Shown here piece by piece: positions 34,893 to 43,993 of a DNA stretch of 64,000 nucleotides. Numbering within the stretch: position 1 is the stretch's first letter; each line of letters opens with the position of its first letter. The notes under the pieces are model-generated. The model did not search any database. It saw only the letters and a program-made list of their open reading frames with translations, and was not told the origin of the DNA. Source of the DNA: Aureimonas phyllosphaerae (GTDB taxonomy: Bacteria; Pseudomonadota; Alphaproteobacteria; Rhizobiales; Rhizobiaceae); NCBI RefSeq assembly GCF_900113065.1, contig NZ_FOOA01000004.1:124001-188000 (forward strand), given 5' to 3'. The position numbers and the translations under genes were made by a program.

Positions 34893-36092
34893 TCAGGCGG
34901 CGGGGCGCTCCGGCGGATGGCCGAGGGCGTGGAGAATGCCTCGCAGTTCGGCAAGGCCCCGCATCCGCCCCGTCGCGGGATAACCGGGCGTTACGTCCTT
35001 GCGCAGGTCGTCCAGCATCCGGTGCCCGTGGTCGGAGCGGAACACGATCGTCGCGCCCTTGTCGCGTCGGCGGTCTTCGGCGACGAGTTCCGTGAGGACG
35101 GCGACCATGTCGACGTCGCCCTCGAGATGGGCCGATTCGTGGAACGTACGCGGGTCCGCCTCGCGCTTGGTGGCGCGCAGATGGGCGAAGTGGATGCGCG
35201 ACGCGAAACGGCGGGCGATCACCGGCAGATCGTTGTCGGCGCGCACCCCGAGGCTTCCCGTGCAGTAGCACATGCCGTTGGCGGCGGACGGCACGGCGTC
35301 GAAAAGGGCTGCGTAATCGTCCTGCGTCGAGGCGACGCGCGGCAGGCCGAAGAGCGGGCGCGGCGGATCGTCGGGATGCAGCGTGAGCTTTACCTTCAGA
35401 GCTTCGGCTGCGGGCGTCACCGCTTCCAGGAACTCGACGAGGTGACGGCGCAGACGCGCGGCGTCGACGTCCCGGTACTGGTCGAGCTTGTCGCGGAAGG
35501 CCGGGATGGTCATCGGCTCGGTGGTCGAGCCCGGCAGAGCGCTCGCGATGTTGCGCGTGAGATCGGCGACCTCGCCCTCGCCCATCGCATCGAAGCGCGT
35601 GCGGGCCCGCGCCTGCTCCTTCGGCGTGTAGTCGCGCTCGGCGCCCTGCCGCTGGAGGATATGCAACTCGAACGCGGCAAAGGTCTCGAAGTCGAAACGC
35701 ATCGCCGTCGCGCCGGTGTCGGTCACGAAGTCGAGGTCCGTGCGGCACCAGTCCACCACCGGCATGAAGTTGTAGCAGACGATGCCGATGCCCGCCTTGG
35801 CAACGCTCTCGAGACTGGCGATCCAAGCCTCGATCTCGGGTTTCGCAGCGCCTCCGGTGCGCTTGACGGCATCGGGGATCGGGATGCTCTCGACCACCGA
35901 CCACAAGAGCGGCGCACGGCCGGCAGGCGTCGTCTCGATCATGTCGCGGCGCGCCTCGACGGCCTCGCGCGTCCAGACCGCGCCGATCGGCACCTCGTGC
36001 AGGGCGGAAACGATGTCTGTCGCCCCCACCTGCCGCACCTCGTCCAGCGTCACGTTGGCCCGTGGTCCGAACCATCTCCAGCCCTGGCGCAT
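34893..36092 (-). CDS. uxuA: Mannonate dehydratase
   Basis: Dehydrates D-mannonate to 2-keto-3-deoxygluconate in glucuronate breakdown; 399 residues, the usual UxuA length. Start MRQGWRWFGPRANVTLDEVRQ is the canonical UxuA N-terminus. Active-site and metal motifs are present: CYNFMPVVDWCRTDL, LHPDDPP, GMCYCTGSLG, HFAHLRATK, and FRSDHGHRMLDD at the end. The GntR regulator gene lies 37 bp upstream. No uxaC, uxuB or kdgK is in the window, so the rest of the pathway must be elsewhere. Confidence 0.96.
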   Translation of the reverse strand: MRQGWRWFGPRANVTLDEVRQVGATDIVSALHEVPIGAVWTREAVEARRDMIETTPAGRAPLLWSVVESIPIPDAVKRTGGAAKPEIEAWIASLESVAKAGIGIVCYNFMPVVDWCRTDLDFVTDTGATAMRFDFETFAAFELHILQRQGAERDYTPKEQARARTRFDAMGEGEVADLTRNIASALPGSTTEPMTIPAFRDKLDQYRDVDAARLRRHLVEFLEAVTPAAEALKVKLTLHPDDPPRPLFGLPRVASTQDDYAALFDAVPSAANGMCYCTGSLGVRADNDLPVIARRFASRIHFAHLRATKREADPRTFHESAHLEGDVDMVAVLTELVAEDRRRDKGATIVFRSDHGHRMLDDLRKDVTPGYPATGRMRGLAELRGILHALGHPPERPAA

Positions 36093-36129
36093 CGATACTC
36101 CCCCTTGCCCGGCGCGATGCCGGCAGTCC

Positions 36130-36849
36130 TCAGATGAAAAAGTCGGGATGGCGGCTGCGTATCTCGGCGACATCCGGAATGACGGCGCCGAGATGCCCTT
36201 CCATCGCGCTCCGCGCGCCCGCCGCATCGCCGGCCGCGATCCGCGCAAGGATCGCCTCGTGCTCGACGATCACCTGCTCGGCCCTGCCGAGGATCGGCAG
36301 CGTCAGGCGGCGAGCGCGGTCGAGCTGGATCTTGGCCTGCGTCACCAGCGCCCAGATGCCCGGATGCCCCGCGAGATCGGCGATCGCCGCATGGAAGGCT
36401 TCGTCGGCCTCGTGGAACCCGTCGTTGTCGCCGACCGCGGCACAGGCCTTCTGGCGGCGGATCGCGTGCTCGAGGGTATCGAGGCGCCCGGTGCCCGTCC
36501 GCTCGGCCGCCTTCTCCACCGTCACGCCCTCCAGCGCCTTGCGGATCAGCACCGCTTCGGGAATCGCCGAAACCGCGACGCGCGACACGAAGGTCCCGAA
36601 CTGCGGCCGCACGTCGACCAGTCCGATCTCGGCCAGACGGATCAGCGCCTCGCGCACCGGCGTGCGGCTGACGCCGAAGCGCTCGACGAGGCCGCGGTCT
36701 GCGAGCGGCGTTCCCGGCGGCAGCCGTGCGGCGACGATCTCCCCCCGAAGCGTCTCGAAGACCTGCGTCGCGGACGTGACCCGTCGCGCCGGTCGCGATG
36801 CAACTGCGGTGCTTTCATTCAACGGAGAGACGGGAGGATCGGACGCCAT
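36130..36849 (-). CDS. GntR family regulator, FCD (FadR C-terminal) domain
   Basis: 239 residues. A winged-helix DNA-binding domain at about 25-95 (LRGEIVAARLPPGTPLADRGLVERFGVSRTPVREALIRL) is followed by an all-helical FCD ligand domain with its metal-binding residues (DNDGFHEADEAFHAAI). It leads the cluster with uxuA, so a sugar acid is the likely effector, as for UxuR/ExuR. A near-perfect palindrome of the GntR type lies 26 bp upstream of its start, suggesting autoregulation. Confidence 0.9.
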   Translation of the reverse strand: MASDPPVSPLNESTAVASRPARRVTSATQVFETLRGEIVAARLPPGTPLADRGLVERFGVSRTPVREALIRLAEIGLVDVRPQFGTFVSRVAVSAIPEAVLIRKALEGVTVEKAAERTGTGRLDTLEHAIRRQKACAAVGDNDGFHEADEAFHAAIADLAGHPGIWALVTQAKIQLDRARRLTLPILGRAEQVIVEHEAILARIAAGDAAGARSAMEGHLGAVIPDVAEIRSRHPDFFI

Positions 36850-36874
36850 GAGACGGTAACAGCAGGACGGTTAT

Positions 36875-36894
36875 CTGGTATACTAGTATGCCAG
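36875..36894. promoter_or_regulatory. Probable operator of the GntR/uxuA cluster
   Basis: CTGGTATACTAGTATGCCAG is a 20-bp inverted repeat with one mismatch. The TGGTATAC core resembles UxuR/ExuR-type operators (TTGGTATACCAA) and the FCD-group pattern. It lies 26 bp upstream of the regulator's start codon. Confidence 0.65.
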
Positions 36895-36939
36895 TGGATC
36901 CGGTTTGCCAATGGCGCTATTGCCTGCGAGCGAGCCAAC

Positions 36940-37632
36940 CTATGGTTTCGGTCGGCGATAGCGGTCCGCATGGCGTTCGAACGTTTCAAGCTGCGAAGCG
37001 AGCGCCCGCTGGAACGCCGGGCGTCCCTCGTGCCGTGCGACATAGGCGGCGAGCTGCGGAAACGGGTCGAGGTCTTCGGCTTCCGCATCGCGCAACACAG
37101 AGGTCATCATCAGGTCGGCAACCGTGAAGCGGTCGGCGACGAGATGCGGAGCGTCGCCCAGCGCGTCCGACAACCGACCCAGCCGCTCGTGGAGAAGCGC
37201 CTGGATGTCGGGTTCGATGCCCGCGGCGGCCGCCTTGTCCGTCGTGAAGAAGCGTAGCATCGCCAGCATGGCGATCGGCTTTTCGACCGTATCGGTCGCG
37301 GCGAAGACCCAGGCGAGGCAGTCGTCGCGGTCGCCGGGCGCCTGAGGCAGAAGGGCGTCGCTCGCCGCCGCGATGCGCCAGACGCAGGCGCCGGTCTCGA
37401 ACAGGGTGTCGGCGCCGATGGTCAGGGCCGGAACCTGACCGAAGGGCTGACGGGCGAGGTTCTCGGCCTGCCGTTGGCTGCCCTGCGCTACGAGATCCAC
37501 CTCGTAAGGCAGCCCGGTCTCCTCGAGCGCCCAGCGCAGCCGAAGGTCGCGTACATGACCTTGCGCGAAGCGCGGGACCCAATCGAAGGCGGTGAGACGG
37601 ATCGGTCGCCCGCGCAAGGTGTCGGCATCCAT
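36940..37632 (-). CDS. Glutathione S-transferase family protein
   Basis: 230 residues. The thioredoxin-like N-terminal domain (about 12-90) has the GST core FGQVPALTIGADTLFETGACVWRIA, with the cis-Pro of QVPAL and the glutathione-contacting ETGA segment (usual ESxA). The C-terminal helical domain includes LVADRFTVADLMMTSVL. No clear catalytic Ser/Tyr/Cys is obvious in the first 20 residues. Stand-alone gene; substrate unknown. Confidence 0.88.
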   Translation of the reverse strand: MDADTLRGRPIRLTAFDWVPRFAQGHVRDLRLRWALEETGLPYEVDLVAQGSQRQAENLARQPFGQVPALTIGADTLFETGACVWRIAAASDALLPQAPGDRDDCLAWVFAATDTVEKPIAMLAMLRFFTTDKAAAAGIEPDIQALLHERLGRLSDALGDAPHLVADRFTVADLMMTSVLRDAEAEDLDPFPQLAAYVARHEGRPAFQRALASQLETFERHADRYRRPKP

Positions 37633-37737
37633 GCGTTGATCCCTCGGATGGTGCGATCACGCAAGGATGATGCGAAGCGCCCACATCGGCAAGGCGATCG
37701 GCCGGAACCGGCCGGCCGCTTCGATCGTAACTCCGGC

Positions 37738-37893
37738 ATGACGGACGAGACCCGCACCACCCCGGAAGAAAGCCCGCGCGACCGCCTCACCACGGCATTT
37801 CTGCTGACGGCGATGGTGGTAGGCGGCGGATTTGCGACAATCGCGCTTGCGATCGGGGCGTGGGACCTTCTGCAGCGCTACGGCGGGCTCTAG
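37738..37893 (+). CDS. Small single-helix membrane protein of unknown function
   Basis: 51 residues. A charged N-terminus (MTDETRTTPEESPRDR) precedes one membrane helix (LTTAFLLTAMVVGGGFATIALAIGAW). It lies between divergent GST and convergent hslO, with codon use similar to its neighbours. No family recognised; the call rests on the start codon, the clear helix and lack of a competing frame. Confidence 0.55.
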   Translation: MTDETRTTPEESPRDRLTTAFLLTAMVVGGGFATIALAIGAWDLLQRYGGL

Positions 37894-37906
37894 CCCGCCG
37901 ATCCCG

Positions 37907-38905
37907 TCAGGCCTGCGGCTCGAACTCGTCGGGCGAGAACTCGTAGGCCTCGCCGCAGAACTCGCACGTCACCTGGATGCGGCCGTCCTGCGTGCTGTGG
38001 GCAAGGTCGTCGGCCGAGAAGCCCTGCAGCACGCCGCGGATCTTCTCGCGGTTGCACGAGCAATCGTCGCGCACCGGCGTCGCCGGGAAGACCCGTACGC
38101 CCCGCTCGTGGAACAGGCGGAACAGGAGACGCTCGACCCCCACATCGGGATCGGCGAGTTCCGAGGGCTCGACGGTGCCGACGAGCGCCTGCACCTCCGT
38201 CCAGGCGTCGTCCTCGGCATAGGCCTCGACCTCGGCGCCTTCCGGCGCGTCGCCGCCCGGCAGATCGGCCATGCGCATGCGCTCGGGGGCCTCGGGCAGG
38301 AACTGCGCGATGAGGCCGCCGGCGCGCCAGCCCTGCGAGAAGCCGCCGCCGTCCTGCCGGCGCGCGATGCGCGCGACCGCCAGACGAACCGTGGTCGGGA
38401 TCTGCTCGGACTGGCGGAAATAGGTCTCCGCCACCGCCTCCAGCGAGGCGCCGGACAGTTCCACGATGCCCTGGTAGCGCTGCATGTGGGGGCCCTGGTC
38501 GATCGTCAGGGCAAGAATGCCATTGCCGAGAAGCTCGGCGGATTCGACCCGCTTCGCCTCGATCGCCTGCGCGAGGCGATCGGCATCGAAGCGCGCATAA
38601 GCTCGCACGCTCGACGGCATGGTGAAGTCGACCACGAGGAGATCGACCGGCCCGTCGGTCTGCGTCTGCGCGATGAACTTGCCGTCGAACTTCAGCGAGG
38701 TGCCGAGAAGGACGGTGAGGACGATCATCTCGGCGAGAAGCCGGGCGACCGGCTCGGGATAGTCGTGACGCGCCAGGATCGCGTCGACCATCGAGCCGAG
38801 TTGCACGGCACGCCCGCGCGCATCGAGCGCCTCGACTGCGAACGGCACAACCGCGTCGTCGCCGGCAAAGCCGAATTCGCCGAGTTCGGGGCTATGGTCA
38901 GCCAT
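37907..38905 (-). CDS. hslO: Redox-regulated chaperone Hsp33
   Basis: Holdase activated by oxidation, 332 residues. The zinc redox switch is intact at the C-terminus: CSC (Cys282, Cys284) and CEFC (Cys314, Cys317), with 29 residues between. The N-terminal domain has [21 protein letters not shown], typical of HslO. The gene overlaps argF by eight bases, forming argD-argF-hslO, an arrangement I know from other Hyphomicrobiales. Confidence 0.97.
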   Translation of the reverse strand: MADHSPELGEFGFAGDDAVVPFAVEALDARGRAVQLGSMVDAILARHDYPEPVARLLAEMIVLTVLLGTSLKFDGKFIAQTQTDGPVDLLVVDFTMPSSVRAYARFDADRLAQAIEAKRVESAELLGNGILALTIDQGPHMQRYQGIVELSGASLEAVAETYFRQSEQIPTTVRLAVARIARRQDGGGFSQGWRAGGLIAQFLPEAPERMRMADLPGGDAPEGAEVEAYAEDDAWTEVQALVGTVEPSELADPDVGVERLLFRLFHERGVRVFPATPVRDDCSCNREKIRGVLQGFSADDLAHSTQDGRIQVTCEFCGEAYEFSPDEFEPQA

Positions 38906-39833
38906 GCGCGGCCACCTCGCCGAAGGCCCAGGCCAGGATCGACTTCTGTGCGTGGAGGCGGTTCTCGGCCTCGTCGAAGACCACCGACTGCGGTCCGTCG
39001 ATCACCTCGTCGGTCACCTCCTCGCCGCGGTGGGCGGGCAGGCAGTGCATGAAGAGCGCCTGCGGGTTGGCGCGGCTCATCAGCGCCGCGTTGACCTGAT
39101 AGGGCATGAAGACGTTGTGCCCCCGCGCCTCGGCCTCGCGGCCCATCGAGACCCAGGTGTCGGTGACGACGCAGTCGGCGCCCGACACGGCGTCCTCGGG
39201 GTCGCGCGTGAGGTGCAGGCGCGTGCCGGCGGCGCGCGCGCGCTCGACGTAGCGCGGATCAGGGTCGGAGCCCTCGGGGGTCGCGATGCGCAGCGAGAAG
39301 TCGAAGGCGCCCGCCGCCTCGATCAGCGAGTTGAGGACGTTGTTGCCGTCGCCGGTCCAGGCGAAGGTCCGGCCCTTGACCGGCCCGCGATGCTCCTCGA
39401 AGGTGAGGAGGTCGGCCATGATCTGGCAGGGATGTGTGTCGTCGGTCAGAGCGTTGATCACCGGCACGGTCGCCGCCTCGGCCATTTCCAGAAGGCGGGC
39501 GTGCTCGGTGGTGCGGATCATGATCGCGTCGACATAGCGCGACAGGACGCGGGCCGTGTCGGCGATCGTCTCGGCGCGGCCGAGCTGCATTTCCGATCCC
39601 GAGAGGAACAGCGTCTCGCCGCCGAGCTGGCGCATGGCGACGTCGAACGACACGCGGGTGCGCGTCGAGGGCTTCTCGAAGATCATGGCGAGCACCCGCC
39701 CGTCGAGCGGCTTCGGCCCGGCGCGGCCGAGCGTCTTGCGCTCGCCCGCATCGTCGAGGATGGCGCGCAGATCCCCCGCCGACATGGCCGACAGGTCGAG
39801 GAAGTGCCGGGGCGACTGGATCAGGGCGCTCAT
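38898..39833 (-). CDS. argF: Ornithine carbamoyltransferase
   Basis: Forms citrulline from ornithine and carbamoyl phosphate in arginine synthesis, 311 residues. Carbamoyl-phosphate binding motif STRTR at 56-60, [11 protein letters not shown] near 140 and the ornithine-site [11 protein letters not shown] near 263. Start ATG 39833 overlaps the argD stop (ATGA), fixing the start. Catalytic trimer expected; cytoplasmic. Confidence 0.98.
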   Translation of the reverse strand: MSALIQSPRHFLDLSAMSAGDLRAILDDAGERKTLGRAGPKPLDGRVLAMIFEKPSTRTRVSFDVAMRQLGGETLFLSGSEMQLGRAETIADTARVLSRYVDAIMIRTTEHARLLEMAEAATVPVINALTDDTHPCQIMADLLTFEEHRGPVKGRTFAWTGDGNNVLNSLIEAAGAFDFSLRIATPEGSDPDPRYVERARAAGTRLHLTRDPEDAVSGADCVVTDTWVSMGREAEARGHNVFMPYQVNAALMSRANPQALFMHCLPAHRGEEVTDEVIDGPQSVVFDEAENRLHAQKSILAWAFGEVAAHG

Positions 39834-41035
39834 GCCGCGGAGCTTTCGCTGGAGCCGGCCGACAGTTCGGCGCAGGCCGCCTCGATCCGGTTCATCGCCT
39901 CGCGCACCTCGTCCGCGCTGACGACCAGCGGCGGCAGGAAGCGCACGACGTTGTCGCCGGCGGGGGCCGCCAGCATCTGATGGCGGCGCAGCGTCTCGAC
40001 GAACTGGCCGTTCGGCACGCGGGGCTTGAGGCCGATGAGAAGCCCCTCGCCGCGCACCTCCTCGACGATATCGGGGAAGCGGTCCTTCAGCGAGGCGAGG
40101 CTCTGCTTGAAGAGAAGCGCCGTGTGGCGCACCTCGTCGAGGAAGCCGTCGGCAAGGATGACGTCGAGCACGGCATTGCCGACCGCCATGCCGAGCGGGT
40201 TGCCGCCGAACGTGGTGCCGTGGGTGCCGGCCGTCATGCCCTTGGCGGCTTCCGCCGTGGCAAGGCACGCGCCGAGCGGAAAGCCGCCGCCGATGCCCTT
40301 GGCCGAGGCCAGGATGTCGGGCTCGACCCCTGCGTTCTCGTAGGCGAAGAAGCGGCCGGTGCGCCCGACGCCGGTCTGCACCTCGTCGAAGATCAGCATC
40401 AGGCCCTGCTCGTCGCAGAGCGCGCGAAGCTGGCGGAGGAACTCCGGCGCAGCGGACCGCACGCCGCCCTCGCCCTGGATCGGCTCGATCAGAATGCCGG
40501 CCGTCTCCGGCCCGACGGCCGCGCGCACCAGTTCGATGTCGCCGAAGGCCACCTGGTCGAAGCCCTCGACCTTCGGGCCGAAGCCCTCGAGATACTTCTT
40601 CTGGCCGCCGGCCGCGATGGTCGCGAGCGTCCGGCCGTGGAAGGCACCCTCGAAGGTCACGATGCGGAAGCGCTCGGGATGCCCCGAGACGTACTGGTAG
40701 CGCCGCGCGGTCTTGATCGCGCACTCCAGCGCCTCGGCGCCCGAATTGGTGAAGAACACCTTGTCGGCGAAGGACGCCTCGACGAGACGCGCGGCCAGGC
40801 GCTCCTGCCCCGGGATCTGGAAGAGGTTCGAGACGTGCCAGAGCCGGGCGGCCTGCTCGCTCAAGGCGGCCACGAGATGCGGGTGCGCATGGCCCAGCGA
40901 ATTGACGGCGATGCCGCCGGTGAAGTCGAGGAACCGCCGGCCGTCCTCGGTCACGAGCCACACGCCCTCACCTCGCTCGACGCGCAGGTCCGCACGGGCG
41001 AAGGTGGCGAAAAGCGGGTTGTCGTGCTCGGACAT
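39830..41035 (-). CDS. argD: Acetylornithine transaminase
   Basis: PLP enzyme of arginine synthesis, 401 residues; such enzymes often also serve as succinyldiaminopimelate transaminase. PLP Lys246 lies in [13 protein letters not shown], with the phosphate-binding NSGAEA at 97-102 and [12 protein letters not shown] at 216-227. The start at 41035 gives the normal [17 protein letters not shown]-terminus. It opens the argD-argF-hslO operon, with a well-formed promoter upstream. Confidence 0.97.
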   Translation of the reverse strand: MSEHDNPLFATFARADLRVERGEGVWLVTEDGRRFLDFTGGIAVNSLGHAHPHLVAALSEQAARLWHVSNLFQIPGQERLAARLVEASFADKVFFTNSGAEALECAIKTARRYQYVSGHPERFRIVTFEGAFHGRTLATIAAGGQKKYLEGFGPKVEGFDQVAFGDIELVRAAVGPETAGILIEPIQGEGGVRSAAPEFLRQLRALCDEQGLMLIFDEVQTGVGRTGRFFAYENAGVEPDILASAKGIGGGFPLGACLATAEAAKGMTAGTHGTTFGGNPLGMAVGNAVLDVILADGFLDEVRHTALLFKQSLASLKDRFPDIVEEVRGEGLLIGLKPRVPNGQFVETLRRHQMLAAPAGDNVVRFLPPLVVSADEVREAMNRIEAACAELSAGSSESSAA

Positions 41036-41130
41036 GGGGCTGACTTCTTCGGTTTTCCCGGAACGGGTTCGGGGCGACGGCACATGGCGGCCCGCATGGG
41101 GGCTTGCCGCCGTGCCGCCCTCACGGTGGA

Positions 41131-41150
41131 CGGGCCCTTGAAACGGGCCC
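41131..41150 (-). promoter_or_regulatory. Hairpin in the argD leader
   Basis: GGGCCC / GGGCCC arms around TTGAAAC form a six-pair G-C stem near the predicted 5' end of the argD transcript. No U-run follows, so it is not an intrinsic terminator; it may stabilise the leader. The remainder of the 413-bp gap up to gcrA (41036-41448) holds the argD promoter, a GATTC (GANTC) site at 41267, and otherwise nothing I can identify. Confidence 0.4.
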
Positions 41151-41163
41151 GCGGCAGCGGCCC

Positions 41164-41194
41164 GCTATACCATGTCGCAACGCGGGATTGTCAA
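41164..41194 (-). promoter_or_regulatory. Probable sigma-70 promoter of argD
   Basis: Minus strand TTGACA (41194-41189) and TATAGC (41169-41164), with an extended -10 TGG upstream of the latter. The spacer is 19 bp, longer than ideal, but the consensus -35 and extended -10 support it. The transcript would start near 41157, giving a leader of about 120 nt. Confidence 0.6.
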
Positions 41195-41448
41195 TCGAAA
41201 CCCCGGATTTGCGGCCGTTTCGCCCGCTCGCGCCGATGCATTGACCTGTTGAAAAACCGCAAAAGCGATTCGTGCAACACTGTGCGCACCTTGCCACAGC
41301 GCCCCGCCACGCGTTAAGTTGGGTCTGGACACCATATTTCGTGCGACGAGACCGGCTGTCTACCAGATCTGGTGGTTCGAGGATCATCCTCTTTCATGCT
41401 GCGCGGATCGGCGATGCGTCGCATGGGTCAAGAGTTAGGAGTCAGTTC

Positions 41449-42048
41449 ATGAGCTGGACCGACGAGCGGATCGATCTTCTGAAGCAACTGTGGGGCGATG
41501 GGCTGAGCGCCAGCCAGATCGCCGCGCAACTGGGCGGGGTGACCCGCAACGCCGTGATCGGCAAGGTCCATCGCCTGAAGCTCGACAGCCGCCTCAAGGC
41601 GTCCGCACCGCTCGAGGCGGTGGTCGCCCCGCGTGCCGTCCGGCCGGTTCTCGTCGAGGCGATGCCGGACGAGGTGCCGGCACAGCGCGTCCTGCCGGTC
41701 CAGACCCCGACCGTCGCCGTCATCACGCCGGCCGTCGCAGCGGCGCCGCGCCCCGTGCGCTCGGCGACCCTCGGCGCGACCGCGCTGAAGATCGAGGTCG
41801 AGCCGGACGAGCAGGTCGAGATCGTCGGCCGCGCCGAAGTGGCCCACGGCCCCGGCGAGGTGGTACCGATCTCGCGCAACCTGACGCTCGTCCAGCTGTC
41901 GGACCGCACCTGCAAGTGGCCGCTCGGCGATCCGCTGTCGGACGAGTTCCGCTTCTGCGGCAACCACGCGCCGGACGCTTCGCCCTATTGCCAGTATCAC
42001 GCGCGCATCGCCTTCCAGCCCGTTTCGGAGCGCCGCCGCGTCCGCTGA
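41449..42048 (+). CDS. gcrA: Cell-cycle regulator GcrA
   Basis: Alphaproteobacterial sigma-70 cofactor that activates promoters carrying CcrM-methylated GANTC sites; 199 residues. The N-terminus MSWTDERIDLLKQLWGDGLS followed by ASQIAAQLGGVTRNAVIGKVHRL is diagnostic. The middle (about 50-135) is an Ala/Pro/Val linker, and the C-terminal sigma-binding domain has CKWPLGDP and FCGNHAPDASPYCQYH. The start ATG has an upstream TTAGGAG. A strong terminator follows. Confidence 0.97.
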   Translation: MSWTDERIDLLKQLWGDGLSASQIAAQLGGVTRNAVIGKVHRLKLDSRLKASAPLEAVVAPRAVRPVLVEAMPDEVPAQRVLPVQTPTVAVITPAVAAAPRPVRSATLGATALKIEVEPDEQVEIVGRAEVAHGPGEVVPISRNLTLVQLSDRTCKWPLGDPLSDEFRFCGNHAPDASPYCQYHARIAFQPVSERRRVR

Positions 42049-42071
42049 TGCGGCAAGGGTGCGACATCGAG

Positions 42072-42106
42072 AAAGGCCTCGTCTTCGCACGAGGCCTTTT
42101 TCGTTT
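42072..42106 (+). terminator. Rho-independent terminator after gcrA
   Basis: Stem AAAGGCCTCGT / ACGAGGCCTTT with loop CTTCGC, running into TTTTCGTTTT. It lies 23 bases after the gcrA stop. Confidence 0.93.
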
Positions 42107-42175
42107 TCGGCGGAGGGTGGAACAGCCGTTGTCCGGCACTGGCGTGCGCGGGGCGCTTGCGCTATGGGGGCGCCC

Positions 42176-42424
42176 ATGACCCAGGACACCCTCCCCGACC
42201 GCCTCGCCATCGATCCCGACAGCCCGTTCCACAACGAGGAACTCCTGTCGCAGGGCATCGGTATCCGCTTCAACGGCTCCGAGAAGACCAATGTCGAGGA
42301 GTATTGCGTCAGCGAAGGCTGGATCAAGGTCGCGGCCGGCACGGCGCGCGACCGCAAGGGCAAGCCGATCCTCCTCAAGTTGAAAGGGACCGTGGAGCCC
42401 TTCCTGAAGGGCGACGCCGCCTGA
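42176..42424 (+). CDS. DUF3297 family protein
   Basis: 82 residues. The pattern LPDRLAIDPDSPFHNEELL, then GIGIRFNGSEKTNVEEYC and VKLKGTVEPF-type end (here LKLKGTVEPFLKGDAA) matches DUF3297, a short uncharacterised family in proteobacteria. Start ATG 42176; an in-frame ATG nine bases earlier is possible. No signal peptide or membrane segment. Function unknown. Confidence 0.88.
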   Translation: MTQDTLPDRLAIDPDSPFHNEELLSQGIGIRFNGSEKTNVEEYCVSEGWIKVAAGTARDRKGKPILLKLKGTVEPFLKGDAA

Positions 42425-42433
42425 CGATCCGAT

Positions 42434-42460
42434 GCGGGCGGCCGGAACCCGGCCGCCCGC
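42434..42460. terminator. Strong GC hairpin between the DUF3297 gene and phoB
   Basis: GCGGGCGGCCGG / CCGGCCGCCCGC is a perfect 12-bp stem with a three-base loop, between two convergent genes. There is no T-run on either side, so termination is possible but not certain. Confidence 0.5.
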
Positions 42461-42480
42461 CGAACTGCCTCGTCGAGCCG

Positions 42481-43215
42481 TCAGACGGCTTCCGGGCGAA
42501 CGCTCGACGCGCGCGGCGCGGCGGCCGTGAACGTCTCGTCCAGCGCATAGCCCGCGCCGCGGACGGTGCGGATCGGATCGCGCTGGCGACCGCGGTTCAC
42601 GGCCTTGCGCAGGCGTCCGACATGGACGTCCACGGTGCGCTCGTCGACATAGATGTCGCGGCCCCAGACGCCGTCGAGCAGTTGCTCGCGCGAGAACACG
42701 CGGCCCGGCGACTGCATCAGGAATTCCAGAAGCTTGAACTCCGTCGGCCCGAGCTTCAGCTCGCGGCCCGCCCGGCGAACGCGATGCGTCTCGCGGTCGA
42801 GGTCGATGTCACCGGCGACGAGCTGCGAGGAGATCCGCTCCGGCTTCACCCGGCGAAGCATGGCGCGCACGCGGGCCATCAGCTCCGGCGTCGAGAAGGG
42901 CTTCACGACATAGTCGTCGGCACCGGTCGACAGGCCGCGCACGCGCTCGGACTCTTCGCCCCGCGCCGTCAGCATGATGATCGGCAGCCGTTCGGTCTCG
43001 GGCCGCGCGCGCAGGCGCCGGCAGAGCTCGACGCCCGAAAGGCCGGGCAGCATCCAGTCGAGGAGGAGGAGGTCGGGCACCTGCTCCTTGAGCCGGAGGT
43101 CCGCCTCGTCGCCGCGCGCGATCGTGTCGACGGCATATCCCTCGGCCTCCAGGTTGTAGCGCAGGAGGATCGAGAGCGCCTCCTCGTCCTCCACCACCGT
43201 GATGCGCGGCGCCAT
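42481..43215 (-). CDS. phoB: Phosphate regulon response regulator
   Basis: OmpR-type response regulator that binds PHO boxes, 244 residues. Receiver domain 1-125 with acidic pocket VVEDEE, phospho-acceptor Asp53 in LLLLDWMLPG and switch Lys in YVVKPFS. The winged-helix domain follows at about 140-232 (GPTEFKLLEFLMQSPGRVFSR). It is the last gene of the pst operon, two bases after phoU, and ends near a hairpin. Confidence 0.96.
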   Translation of the reverse strand: MAPRITVVEDEEALSILLRYNLEAEGYAVDTIARGDEADLRLKEQVPDLLLLDWMLPGLSGVELCRRLRARPETERLPIIMLTARGEESERVRGLSTGADDYVVKPFSTPELMARVRAMLRRVKPERISSQLVAGDIDLDRETHRVRRAGRELKLGPTEFKLLEFLMQSPGRVFSREQLLDGVWGRDIYVDERTVDVHVGRLRKAVNRGRQRDPIRTVRGAGYALDETFTAAAPRASSVRPEAV

Positions 43216-43217
43216 GG

Positions 43218-43940
43218 TCAGGCGCCCCGCAGGCCGACCGGCGCGACCAGGGTCGGGGTCGAGTCGCCCTTCGGACGCTCGATCTCCATCTGGCTGCCGG
43301 TCTTGATGTAGAAGATCGTCTCCGCGATGTTGGTCGCGTGGTCGCCGATGCGCTCGATGTTCTTGGCCGAGAACAGGAGATGGGTGCAGGCGGTGATGTT
43401 GCGCGGATCCTCCATCATGTAGGTCAGGAGTTCGCGGAAGATCGAGGTGTAGAGCGCGTCGATCTCCTGGTCGCCCCGGCGGATCGCCTCGGCGCGCAGA
43501 TGGTCGCGCGTCGCATAGGCGTCGAGCACCTCCTTCAGCTGGCCGAGCGCCAGTTCGGACATGTGCTCGATGCCGCGCACGAGCTGCACCGGCTGGGTGT
43601 GCTCCTGCGTGGCGAGGACGCGCTTGGCGATGTTCTTGCCGAGATCGCCGATGCGCTCGAGATCGTTCGAGATGCGGATCGCGCCGACGATCTCGCGCAG
43701 GTCGTGGGCCATCGGCTGGCGCTTGCCGATGGTCATGATCGCGTGCTCGTCGATCTCGCGCTGGGCGGCATCGAGGAGGACGTCGTCGGCGACCACCGAT
43801 TGGGCGAGCCCGGCGTCCGAGCGGATCAGCGCCGAGACGGCCTGCTCCACCATGCGCTCCGCCTGGCCGCCCATCTCGGAGATGCGGCGCAGAATGAACT
43901 TCAGTTCCTCGTCGTAGGACGTGACGATATGGTGTTCCAT
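43218..43940 (-). CDS. phoU: Phosphate signalling protein PhoU
   Basis: Cytoplasmic negative regulator linking the Pst transporter to PhoR, 240 residues. Two copies of a three-helix PhoU repeat are seen, each with the metal-binding pattern: ISNDLERIGDLGKNIAKR (first) and SAKNIERIGDHATNIAE (second). The start ATG 43940 fits family length; further upstream open frame runs into pstB. It lies between pstB and phoB. Confidence 0.97.
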   Translation of the reverse strand: MEHHIVTSYDEELKFILRRISEMGGQAERMVEQAVSALIRSDAGLAQSVVADDVLLDAAQREIDEHAIMTIGKRQPMAHDLREIVGAIRISNDLERIGDLGKNIAKRVLATQEHTQPVQLVRGIEHMSELALGQLKEVLDAYATRDHLRAEAIRRGDQEIDALYTSIFRELLTYMMEDPRNITACTHLLFSAKNIERIGDHATNIAETIFYIKTGSQMEIERPKGDSTPTLVAPVGLRGA

Positions 43941-43993
43941 GACGCGTCTCCCTTCATGGATTGGGGCCGCCGCCCGGTTGTGCCTCGATCCGG

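Noticed and set aside
41370-41390. GGTTCGA followed by GATCATCC as a tRNA T-arm
   Set aside because: No acceptor stem, anticodon arm or CCA-type end can be folded around it.
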